Shown: piece after piece, positions 6,320-14,000 of the stretch
Position numbering within the stretch: the first letter of the stretch is position 1
Layout: every line of letters begins with the position of its first letter
Assembly (NCBI GenBank): GCA_937889205.1
Contig: CALARN010000013.1
Span: 1-14,136 of the forward strand
Reading direction: 5' to 3'
Origin: an uncultured bacterium
GTDB lineage: Bacteria > Patescibacteriota > Dojkabacteria > B142 > OLB20
Length of the DNA: 14,136 nt
Translations under genes and position numbers: made by a program
Notes under the pieces: model-generated
Told to the model about the DNA's origin: nothing
The model's input: the letters and a program-made list of their open reading frames with translations, nothing else
Database searches by the model: none

Positions 6320-6799
6320 ATGCTAACACTGTTGAATACTACTACTATGAGAGATGATGCTTGGTTAAGTGAGCAAATGTATGAGCTTTGGGAAAATAAC
6401 TTTGAAGATGTTCCCAGATTAAACAATGTTGTTATTAAATTTGGTAAAAAGGCCAAAAGGCAATTAGGGGCTATCGGATGGTTACAAAAAAAGACAAAGA
6501 AGGTAGAAAGGCTATTAGCACAAGCAGAAGACGCTGATGTAGCAAAAGTATCTCTGATAAATATCACCAGTTACTTTAAAGATGAAAATATTCCTAAATA
6601 TGTTGTTATAGCAACCATTGCTCACGAGATGTGCCATTATGCACACGGTTTCAATTCTCCATTAAAGCAAATGTATAATCATCCGCATAAGGGTGGTATT
6701 ATCCGCAAAGAAATGCAGAAACGGGGCTTATTAAAAATTTATAAAGAAGCTAGAGCATGGTTAAAAGCAAATTGGTCAAGTTATGTGCGTCAATATTAA
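6320..6799 (+). CDS. SprT-like zinc metallopeptidase domain protein
   Basis: This 159-residue protein has the zinc signature HEMCH at residues 102-106, preceded by a helix (YVVIATIA). HPHKGGIIRKEMQKRG follows at 121-136, and its histidine, His121 or His123, stands where SprT-like domains place the third ligand before a helix. SprT-like proteins include DNA-protein crosslink peptidases (Spartan type) and uncharacterised bacterial members; the activity of this one is not known. There is no signal peptide or membrane span, so it should be cytoplasmic. The start is uncertain. The ATG at 6320 would be leaderless from the -10 box at 6306, while Met10 at 6347 would have a leader of about 28 bases and loses only residues that look unconserved. 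The gene converges on the DUF4230-type gene and shares the bases TTAA (6796-6799) with it as stop codons. Confidence 0.85.
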   Translation: MLTLLNTTTMRDDAWLSEQMYELWENNFEDVPRLNNVVIKFGKKAKRQLGAIGWLQKKTKKVERLLAQAEDADVAKVSLINITSYFKDENIPKYVVIATIAHEMCHYAHGFNSPLKQMYNHPHKGGIIRKEMQKRGLLKIYKEARAWLKANWSSYVRQY

Positions 6800-7413
6800 C
6801 GCTGCTGAATTTCAATTGTGTAGCCTGTTCCCTGATAGAAGCTTTTGAGAATTTCTGAGCTATTTGTAAAAGCGTCATTAAAGATAATGTTTTCTTCTTT
6901 AAGCACAGCTTCTGCCTCGCTTTTAAGTTTCTGTAAAGCGAGGTTATAGTCTGCATCAGTATCATTTTCTAACAAAAGCTTAAGTATTCCGCGTTGATTT
7001 GTTGTTACAATGTCGCCTTCCAGCTCTGTGTTTAGTATTTCAGCTTGTGGAAGAGTAATAGTGATAATTTTTGCATTATTATCTACTTGAATATCTGTTT
7101 CTTTGATTTTATCTAAATTTATTCCTACAGAAATTTTAATTAGTCCTTCTGCTGTAAGGGTTTGTCCCCATAATAACTTTGACCATTCAGATTCATTATT
7201 CACCTCAATGGTTGTTTTTTGGTTTATATATGCTATCTTCGAAGTGAGTAAAGCACTACTAGTAATCTTCTCGTAGATACTACGGCTAGAAACTAACATC
7301 TTATTGGCGTTATTTTCGCCAACACCGATACCCACAATAAAGGCAATAATCACGAGAATTATTCCAAAAAGAATTCCTGCAACAGCTAACAATATTGTAT
7401 TTGTTTTTGTCAT
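6796..7413 (-). CDS. DUF4230-family membrane-anchored protein
   Basis: This 205-residue protein has one N-terminal membrane anchor, TILLAVAGILFGIILVIIAFIVG at about residues 5-28, so the rest should lie outside the membrane. The body matches the DUF4230 pattern: a region with KTTIEVNN, then a segment reading LTAEGLIKISVGINLDKI, an acidic stretch, and IITITLPQAEIL followed by a helical C-terminus rich in Lys, Glu and Ala. The family has no established function. The start was set at the ATG at 7411-7413. The frame also stays open upstream to a TTG at 7461, but that start would add 16 residues, lie upstream of the best -10 box, and has no ribosome binding site. The stop overlaps the stop of the convergent SprT-like gene. 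It is divergent from gapA and may share regulation with it. Confidence 0.85.
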   Translation of the reverse strand: MTKTNTILLAVAGILFGIILVIIAFIVGIGVGENNANKMLVSSRSIYEKITSSALLTSKIAYINQKTTIEVNNESEWSKLLWGQTLTAEGLIKISVGINLDKIKETDIQVDNNAKIITITLPQAEILNTELEGDIVTTNQRGILKLLLENDTDADYNLALQKLKSEAEAVLKEENIIFNDAFTNSSEILKSFYQGTGYTIEIQQR

Positions 7414-7447
7414 GCTAAGTATGTTTTGATAAATAGACTTGTATATA

Positions 7448-7476
7448 ATTTTACTCGACAAAATGTTTTAGCACAA
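7448..7476 (-). promoter_or_regulatory. Promoter of the DUF4230-type gene
   Basis: Read on the minus strand, TTGTGC (7471-7476) and TAAAAT (7448-7453) are separated by 17 bases. The start would fall near 7441, giving a leader of about 28 bases to the ATG at 7413. This supports the ATG over the upstream TTG. Confidence 0.5.
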
Positions 7477-7494
7477 TTTAAAATACCTGCTAAA
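7467..7494. promoter_or_regulatory. Inverted repeat over both divergent -35 boxes
   Basis: TTTAGCA (7467-7473) and TGCTAAA (7488-7494) are perfect 7-base arms 14 bases apart. The repeat covers the predicted -35 boxes of both the DUF4230-type gene and gapA. Its core TTAGCA/TGCTAA is the same as in the CIRCE-like element before hsp20, but the spacing is one base shorter and the inner arm bases differ. A shared operator is inferred. Confidence 0.4.
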
Positions 7495-7505
7495 TGATGT
7501 AGAAT
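7477..7505 (+). promoter_or_regulatory. Promoter of gapA-pgk
   Basis: TTTAAA (7477-7482, 4/6 to consensus) and TAGAAT (7500-7505, 5/6) are separated by 17 bases. The start would fall near 7512, about 31 bases before the gapA ATG. Confidence 0.45.
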
Positions 7506-7542
7506 TAAATCTCGTATTAGTTAAATTATTATTTATTCTCAC

Positions 7543-8562
7543 ATGGCAGTAAAAATAGCTATTAATGGGTTTGGCCGTATTGGTCGTATGTTTTATAGAG
7601 CATTATTAGAAAAAGATATGCTTAATGGACAGGTCGAAGTTATGGCAGTTAATGATATTGTTCCAGCAGATAACCTAGCATATCTTTTAAAACACGATAG
7701 TGTTCATGGTAATTTAAAAATGGATGTCAAAGCTGTATCAGATGACACCATTCAAGTTGGCGAGCACAGTCTTAAAACACTTTCTTTAAAAGTAGGCCCA
7801 GCAGAATTACCTTGGAGAGAATTAGCAGTTGATATAGTCATTGAATGTACCGGCCTTTTTACTAAGGATGGCGCATACAATGGGCACTTAGAGGCTGGTG
7901 CCAAAAAGGTAATAATTTCTGCTCCAGCTGATGATGCCGTAAAAACTATTGTTATGGGTGTAAACGACGACAGCTATGCCGGTGAGGCGGTGGTTTCTAA
8001 TGCTAGTTGTACCACTAATTGTTTAGCACCTGTTGTACATGTATTATTAAAAGAAGGTTTAGGAGTTGCCGAAGGATTAATGACCACAATTCATAGCTTT
8101 ACCGCTACACAAGTATTACATGACGGTCCTTCCCGTAAGGCCTTCAGAGATGGTAGGGCTGCTACACTGAATTTGATTCCTGCCTCTACCGGTGCCGCCA
8201 AAGCGGTAGGTTTAGTATTACCAGAATTAAAAGGCAAATTAACTGGTATGGCATTTAGAGTTCCAACACCTGATGTATCAATTGTAGATTTAACAATTAA
8301 AACTGAAAAGGAAACTAGCCTTGCTGAGATTAATTCTTTGATGAAAAAAGCAAGCGAAACATACATGAAAGGTATCTTAGGTTATACTGAAGAAGCAGTA
8401 GTTTCAACAGACTTTATTCATGACGAGAGATCTAGTATTTTTGATGCCACTGCAGGTATTGAGTTAAATAGTAAATTCTTCAAATTAATTGCATGGTATG
8501 ACAATGAATGGGGATACTCAAGTAGATTGGTAGATTTACTTAATATAGTGATGAGCAAATAA
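7543..8562 (+). CDS. gapA: Glyceraldehyde-3-phosphate dehydrogenase (type I)
   Basis: This enzyme oxidises and phosphorylates glyceraldehyde-3-phosphate to 1,3-bisphosphoglycerate in cytoplasmic glycolysis. The 339-residue length is usual. The Rossmann motif NGFGRIGR is at 8-15, with Asn37-Asp38 at the end of the second strand, which favours NAD. The catalytic block SNASCTTNCLAPV has Cys156, and His184 in TTIHSFTATQ is the catalytic base. GKLTGMAFRVPTPDVSIVDL and WYDNEWGYSSRLVDL are typical C-terminal blocks. The segment DGPSRKAFRDGRAA replaces the more usual DGPHKDLRRARAA and belongs to the phosphate-binding loop region; related variants are known in other GAPDHs. pgk follows after two bases, so the consecutive glycolytic steps are made from one transcript. 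No Shine-Dalgarno sequence precedes the ATG. Confidence 0.98.
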   Translation: MAVKIAINGFGRIGRMFYRALLEKDMLNGQVEVMAVNDIVPADNLAYLLKHDSVHGNLKMDVKAVSDDTIQVGEHSLKTLSLKVGPAELPWRELAVDIVIECTGLFTKDGAYNGHLEAGAKKVIISAPADDAVKTIVMGVNDDSYAGEAVVSNASCTTNCLAPVVHVLLKEGLGVAEGLMTTIHSFTATQVLHDGPSRKAFRDGRAATLNLIPASTGAAKAVGLVLPELKGKLTGMAFRVPTPDVSIVDLTIKTEKETSLAEINSLMKKASETYMKGILGYTEEAVVSTDFIHDERSSIFDATAGIELNSKFFKLIAWYDNEWGYSSRLVDLLNIVMSK

Positions 8563-8564
8563 CC

Positions 8565-9776
8565 ATGTATTGCAAAGAAAATTTTGTTGAAAAATTAGAG
8601 GCTAAACATTATCTTCATGCAGATTTGACCGGTAGGATATTGTTAAGAACTTGCTTAAATGTATCTATGAAAGATGGAGTGATTCAAGATTTTACAAGAA
8701 TCAAAGAGTCTTTGCCATTAATTAAAGAGTTGGCCCATAAAGCAGCTCGAGTTGTAATCATCGCACATCTTGGTCGTCCAGATGGAAGAGATTTATCTCA
8801 AAGCTTAAAACCTGTGCAGTATGCACTTGAAAAAGAGTTAGGTGAGGCAATAATCTTTGCAGATGAGCTAGATAGTGAATGGATTAATAATAATACAGAA
8901 GATTTTGTCCCAAATAAAAGAATCGTTCTTGTAGAAAATATTCGTTTTTTTGAAGGTGAAAATTCAAAAGAGGCTGAAGTTAAACAATCTTTTGCTAAGC
9001 AATTAGCAGTTTTGGGGGATATCTTTATTAACGATGCGTTTGCTGACTATCGTGAATCGCCATCGACATTCGATGTTGCCAAATTGTTGCCTGCATATTT
9101 AGGGCCGGTGTTCTATAAAGAGATAAAAGCTTTAGCGACTTTTTCAAACCCAGAGCGACCTTTTATTGCAGTTTTGGCCGGTGTAAAGCTCAGTGAGAAA
9201 CTCGATAGCCTCAATGCTCTTTTAGAATTGGCAGATAAGGTATTAGTGGGAGGAGCGTTAGCCTATACCATTCTTAAAGCTCAGGGGCATACCATTGGCA
9301 CCTCTTTACGAGAAGAAGACAAGCTAGAGTTGGCAAAAGAAATGCTAGCAAAATATCAAACTAAGCTAATTTTACCAATTGATCATATTGCCGTGACTGA
9401 ATTTAAACAACCGACAACAGAAGATCAGTATTTAATTATTGACTCTGTAGATATTCCTGATGGTTTAATGGGTGTTGATATTGGGCCCAAGACTCAAGAG
9501 CTATATCGAGCTGAGCTTGCTAATGCTGCTACAATTCTTTGGAATGGTCCATTAGGTATTTATGAGTGGGGAAAAACAGCTGCAGGTACAGATGCTGTTA
9601 TTTCAGCAATCGTAGCAAATAAAGATGCATACAAGCTTATTGGAGGTGGTGATTCTATTACAGTTACTAATCAACTAAGCGTTGACGATTACAATCATAT
9701 TTGTACGGGTGGAGGAGCCATGCTGGCATTTTTAGCATACGATGACTTTCCTGTGCTTGATGTAATTCTTGGTTAA
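8565..9776 (+). CDS. pgk: Phosphoglycerate kinase, divergent
   Basis: PGK transfers the acyl phosphate of 1,3-bisphosphoglycerate to ADP, the first ATP-yielding step of glycolysis. The 403-residue length and overall order are normal. Family blocks present are HLGRP (68-72), ENIRF with Arg127, AGVKLSEKL with Lys208, GVDIGPKT (303-310), NGPLGIYEW (327-335), GGGDS (360-364) and TGGGA (381-385). Several conserved sites differ. The usual R-V-D-F-N-V-P reads R-T-C-L-N-V-S, so the 3-phosphoglycerate-binding Asp is Cys30, while Asn32 and Arg45 remain. The DAF-x-x-x-HR-x-H block reads DAFADYRESPS, with no histidine but with Arg163 kept. The closing STGGGASLEFL block reads CTGGGAMLAFL. The nucleotide side looks intact. 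It starts two bases after gapA, and I see no ribosome binding site. It is either a functional divergent PGK or a changed paralogue. Confidence 0.93.
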   Translation: MYCKENFVEKLEAKHYLHADLTGRILLRTCLNVSMKDGVIQDFTRIKESLPLIKELAHKAARVVIIAHLGRPDGRDLSQSLKPVQYALEKELGEAIIFADELDSEWINNNTEDFVPNKRIVLVENIRFFEGENSKEAEVKQSFAKQLAVLGDIFINDAFADYRESPSTFDVAKLLPAYLGPVFYKEIKALATFSNPERPFIAVLAGVKLSEKLDSLNALLELADKVLVGGALAYTILKAQGHTIGTSLREEDKLELAKEMLAKYQTKLILPIDHIAVTEFKQPTTEDQYLIIDSVDIPDGLMGVDIGPKTQELYRAELANAATILWNGPLGIYEWGKTAAGTDAVISAIVANKDAYKLIGGGDSITVTNQLSVDDYNHICTGGGAMLAFLAYDDFPVLDVILG

Positions 9777-9788
9777 ATAACAATTTTA

Positions 9789-9814
9789 AAAGAGGATAGC
9801 TTGCTATCCTCTTT
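9789..9814. terminator. Bidirectional intrinsic terminator between pgk and pfk
   Basis: AAAGAGGATAGC (9789-9800) and GCTATCCTCTTT (9803-9814) are fully complementary, forming a long stem with a very small loop. On the minus strand the stem is followed by TTTT, on the plus strand by only three T residues before ATC. It lies between the convergent pgk and pfk genes and can serve both. Confidence 0.85.
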
Positions 9815-9835
9815 ATCATATTTGCCTAAGTTGAT

Positions 9836-10924
9836 TTAATCTCCAAATGAGATACCAATGTCTTTGGCTACTTTTACTAGTTCAGAATCTGGTTTGACTT
9901 TCTTCAAGCCTTGAACTGCTTCTTTGATTGGTACTGAAGAAATTTCACCTTTACTAAGTCGTACCATGTTACCAAATTCACGACGGTGAATGGCGTGCAT
10001 AGCGGCTACGCCGTATCTAAAAGACAATATTTTATCTTGTGGGCTTGTTTCACCTCCTCTTTGTAGATGCCCTAAAACGACATTGCGCATTTCAAATTCT
10101 TCTGGTGCGATTTGTTCAATTCTTTTCATAAGATAATCTGAAGCTCCGGCAAATCTAACCTCTGATGCCTTAATACCATCTGTAGATATTGAGCCACCCT
10201 TTTCGATTGCGCCTTCACCAATAACAATAATTGTTGCATTTAAGCCGGTCACTTTTCTTTGTCTCAGATATTCGACTATTTTTTCTGTGCTATATGGTAT
10301 TTCTGGTAATAAAATCATTTGCGCACCACCACCAATACCACCATATAAAGCTATCCAACCGGTATAGCGCCCCATAGTCTCAACAATCATGACGCGGTTA
10401 TGAGAAGAGGCCGTAGAATCAATTTTTCGTAGAGCATCAGATACTATGTCAACAGCTGTTTGAAAGCCGAAGGTCATTGCAGTCGACTCTAAATCATTAT
10501 CAATAGATTTTGGAACTCCAACCATATTGACACCAAAGTCATATAATTGTAATGCTGCAGATAATGTACCGTCTCCCCCAATAACAATTAATGAATCTAA
10601 ACCTATCTTTTCAGCATTGTCTTTAGCTTCTTTGAGGATTTCTTCGGGAATTAAATTTAAGTCTCCTGCTCCTTTTCTACCGGCAAACCTACCTTTATTT
10701 ACAGTTTGTAAAATAGTACCACCCAAATGACTTATACCTCTAATATTGTTTCCGTCCAATTTGATGTAATTCATTGGGCTAAGTAAGCCTTCCCAACCCT
10801 TGTAAAACCCTACGAATTCGTATTCACCTAAAGATAGGCCAGTGCGCACAACTGCCGATATCACAGCATTTATTCCAGAGCAATCGCCTCCTGAGTTGAT
10901 AATCCCAATTAATTTCTTTTTCAT
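9836..10924 (-). CDS. pfkA: 6-phosphofructokinase (PfkA superfamily, ATP-type signature)
   Basis: This enzyme phosphorylates fructose-6-phosphate to fructose-1,6-bisphosphate. The 362-residue protein starts IGIINSGGDCSGINAVI, the form found in the group that includes ATP- and pyrophosphate-dependent enzymes; E. coli PfkA has GGDAPGMNAA. GGDGT at 116-120 has Gly119, which goes with ATP use; pyrophosphate enzymes usually have Asp there. PKSIDND at 138-144 has Lys139, which is usual in pyrophosphate enzymes and in the group III ATP enzymes, with catalytic Asp142. MGR at 184-186 and GHLQRGGETSPQD at 285-297 are substrate-binding blocks. At 362 residues it is longer than E. coli PfkA (320), as in group III. 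ATP use is the better guess. A weak AGGAAA lies about 10 bases before the ATG. The gene faces gapA-pgk and shares their terminator. Confidence 0.95.
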   Translation of the reverse strand: MKKKLIGIINSGGDCSGINAVISAVVRTGLSLGEYEFVGFYKGWEGLLSPMNYIKLDGNNIRGISHLGGTILQTVNKGRFAGRKGAGDLNLIPEEILKEAKDNAEKIGLDSLIVIGGDGTLSAALQLYDFGVNMVGVPKSIDNDLESTAMTFGFQTAVDIVSDALRKIDSTASSHNRVMIVETMGRYTGWIALYGGIGGGAQMILLPEIPYSTEKIVEYLRQRKVTGLNATIIVIGEGAIEKGGSISTDGIKASEVRFAGASDYLMKRIEQIAPEEFEMRNVVLGHLQRGGETSPQDKILSFRYGVAAMHAIHRREFGNMVRLSKGEISSVPIKEAVQGLKKVKPDSELVKVAKDIGISFGD

Positions 10925-10949
10925 AAAAAAATTTCCTAATAACTACGTG

Positions 10950-10965
10950 ATGCTTAAAAAAGCAT
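10950..10965 (-). repeat. Short hairpin at the pfk transcript start
   Basis: ATGCTT (10950-10955) and AAGCAT (10960-10965) form a 6-bp stem with a four-base loop. Read on the minus strand it lies about 5 bases after the -10 box, so it would form at the very 5' end of the pfk mRNA, where such stems often protect transcripts; it could also be a protein-binding site. Confidence 0.35.
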
Positions 10966-10969
10966 AGCT

Positions 10970-10978
10970 AGTATACCA
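10970..10978 (-). promoter_or_regulatory. Extended -10 promoter of pfk
   Basis: The minus strand reads TGGTATACT here: a 5/6 -10 box (TATACT) with the TGn extension that lets a promoter work without a good -35 box. No strong -35 is present. The start is expected near 10963, about 39 bases before the pfk ATG. Confidence 0.6.
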
Positions 10979-11035
10979 TTTAATTAGATAAAAGTTTACA
11001 AAAAAAGCTAAAGAAATATTACTTGGAAATACTTG

Positions 11036-11064
11036 TTGAACTATCAATTATTATTTAATAAACT
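11036..11064 (+). promoter_or_regulatory. Possible promoter of the large surface-protein gene
   Basis: TTGAAC (11036-11041) and TAAACT (11059-11064) are separated by 17 bases, with a predicted start near 11071 and a leader of about 22 bases. The -10 is only a 4/6 match. Confidence 0.4.
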
Positions 11065-11088
11065 AAGATATCCCTTAGTTTTAAAACT
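11060..11088. promoter_or_regulatory. Overlapping inverted repeats before the surface-protein start
   Basis: AAACTAAG (11060-11067) pairs perfectly with CTTAGTTT (11074-11081) around a six-base loop. AGTTTTAAAACT (11077-11088) is a second perfect palindrome that overlaps the right arm. Together they cover the putative -10 box and end 4 bases before the ATG. An operator or a leader hairpin controlling translation is possible; nothing identifies the factor. Confidence 0.4.
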
Positions 11089-11092
11089 ACAC

Positions 11093-14000
11093 ATGGTGCG
11101 AAAAAATAACACAATTCTAAGGCCTTTACTGGCCAAATGGCTTGATATAAAAGAGCCTCTGCTTGATTTTAAATCCATTTCTTTAATTTTATTGATTCTT
11201 GTTGCAATTGGTTCTTTTGTATATGTGAATTTTATTCAATTAGCATACAAATCAAGTGCGAATATGGCTTGTCCTTTTCCGGCAAACCCAGAAAAGGTAC
11301 ATGGTCAGGTAATACTAACGCCAACATCTACAGAGAGCATTTATGATTGTAGTAGTCAAGATGTCATCATTGCTAGTGATGCTGAAGTAATTGTAGGAAG
11401 TTATGTAAATGGTGATGGCTCAATTACGGGAGATTATGGTGCAGAAATAGTATTTAAAAATTTAACTATTGAACCTGGAGGAATACTACATGCAAATGGT
11501 ATGGGGTACAAACCAGGCGAATCTGATGGCGGTGTAGGTAATGCAACTGCAAGTACAGATAATGTAGGAGGTAGTGGAGGTGGATACGGAGGAGCAGGTG
11601 GAGAAGGTGCCAGTAATGGTTTAATCCTACCTGGTCAAACTGGACAAGTATACGGTAATGCATACATCCCAAATTTACTTGGTGGAGCGGGTGGTAATTC
11701 GACAACAGGTATTGCCGGGAGCGGTGGAGGAGCAATAAAACTTAATGTTTCAGAGAACTTGTTACTTAATGGCACAATTTCGGCTAACGGAACCAATGGC
11801 TCAATCAATACAGATAATACAGCTACTGGTGGTGGAGGTGCAGGTGGTTCGATTTGGATTAATGTAGGAACATTAGCCGGTACTGGTTCTATTCAAACCA
11901 GAGGTGGCAATGCTAATAGTGCTACTTATCAAGGAGGAGGAGGAGGAGGAGGAAGAGCAATGGTTGTTTGTCAAAGTGGTATAACTTTTACGGGTACTGC
12001 TTCTGTTTCTGGAGGGGCAGGAGCTCAAGAAGGCCAAGTTGGATCGCTAATTGGTCCTGGTTGTATACCAAATATACCTTCTGTTTCTAGGGTTTATGAA
12101 GGGAATGGTGTAAATACTCGACAAGTACCTTTCGAAGGCTTAACCAAGAGCACTACTTTGACATTTGTTGCCGATCTTGTCGATCCTAATTCTAGTGCTT
12201 TAGTTCGTACACAAATTGAAATTCGAGAAGTAGGTCAAAATTTTTCAGGTGTACCAACGCATACTCAGACAAGTTATGTTAGCAATAATAAGAATTGTGC
12301 AAATGGAATAGCAGATTGCGGAATAGTCACAGCTTCAGGCTTAACTGCAGGAAAGGAATATAAATATAGAGTAAGAACTATTAATAGTACAAGTGTAGCT
12401 AGTGAATGGTTAGATGTCGGTAGCAATGGAAATAATGCTGATTTTACAATAGTTGGAACAGCAGTTGGTTTTGAATTAATTTCCGGTGATGCCCAAACTG
12501 GTACTGTAGGTCAATTATTAGCAAATCCATTAGAAGCAAAATTAATTGATGCTAATGGATTTGGTGTACCTAATGAAACTGTTAGCTGGACAATTCTAAC
12601 TGGTGCAGGTAGCTTACCTCAAAAATCTACTCAAAGTGATGAATTTGGTAATTTATCTGCTTCATGGCAATTAGGAACTGTAAGTGGAATAAATAATAAT
12701 ACCTTAAGACTTTCAAAAACTGGTGTCGCAGGTACACTAACTATTACTGCTTCGGCTACTCCAGATATTGTTGCTACTTACATTCTTACTGTACCTTCAA
12801 TCGTTCAGAAAAACACAAATTTTTCAATTACTATTAATGCTGTTGATAAGTTCAACAATGCAGTACCTGTTAATGATGCACTTACACTATCCGCTGTTTT
12901 AATAGATGGGAATACACCGGGCAATGGCACATTAGCTCCGACTAGTGTAAATTTAGTAGCCGGAACAGTAACTTTAAGTACAGTTAATTACACTAATTCC
13001 GAGGTAATTAAAATTAAAGCTACAAACGCATTAGATGCAAATGTATTCGGTCGTTCAAACTCGATTTTAATTGTAGATAATATTGGTAATTGTCCTGATA
13101 TTGATATCGATGAGAATCAAACATGGCAGGCACAAGACGCTCCTAATGGGGTTTTCGATTGTAGGGGGTTAGGCACTTTTAATGTTAGGTCTGGTTTTAC
13201 TCTGACATTAAGAAGCTATGACAACGGTGATACAAATTGGACTAATGATTTTGGAGTTACCATTCTTGCTGATGCTTTTAATATTGAGTCTGGGGCAATT
13301 GTTTCGGCTGACGCTTTAGGTTATGGCCCTAGTCGAGGTCCGGGGAATCCTAATACCACGCATATGGGAGCCAGTCATGGTGGGTATGGATCCACTTCTG
13401 GTGGGGCAGGTAATAAAGCCCCATATGGTAGTGTTTACGAACCATTAATGCTTGGCAGTGCTGGTGGTGTAATTGATAGATACTCATATGGTGGAGGTAG
13501 CATTAAGCTTGTCTCAAGTACTAGCTTTACTCATAATGGAACGATAACTGTTAATGGTTCGATGAGCCCTTCAGGTTGGTCTGGTGGTGGCTCTGCCGGT
13601 AGTGTTTGGATAGATACTGTAGATATTTCTGGTAGTGGATTAATTACTGCAAATGGTGGAAGAGGAGATCAGAACGGCGGTGGCTCTGGTGGTAGAGTTG
13701 CTGTGTATTATGAAAACAATATCTCAAGCAGCTTTAACTTTCGTAATATTCAAGCAAGAGGTAATAATGGTGGTTGGGGAGGCGCCTACGCAGGAGCAGG
13801 TACAGTATATGTTGAACAAAAAGGTGTTGATGTAGCTAATCAAGGCTGGATAATTGTAGATAATAATAATTTTGGAGGAGGTAATTATGCTGGTTTAACT
13901 GAAGGCAACTATACTTTCAATAAGATTTCTCTCAAGAGATTAGGTCATTTAGCAGTACTTGGTCAAAACAGTGTGTTTAATCTTTCAACAGCAAATGCTA

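Noticed and set aside
6750..6965. Minus-strand reading frame at the SprT-like/DUF4230 junction
   Set aside because: It is out of frame with the DUF4230-type protein and covers its conserved C-terminal coding region.
7414..7461. TTG at 7461 as start of the DUF4230-type gene
   Set aside because: It lies upstream of the best -10 box, lacks a ribosome site, and an ATG at 7413 sits just before the membrane anchor.
10925..11092. tRNA or small RNA gene in the widest protein-gene gap
   Set aside because: No cloverleaf or T-loop (GTTCGA-type) sequence is present; only promoters and short palindromes are visible.
11466..11735. Minus-strand His/Leu-rich reading frame
   Set aside because: It is the complement of glycine-rich codons (GGT/GGA read backwards) within the surface-protein gene; its composition is an artefact.
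13653..13835. Short plus-strand reading frame inside the surface-protein gene
   Set aside because: It is in another frame of an uninterrupted, clearly coding frame and has no recognisable features.
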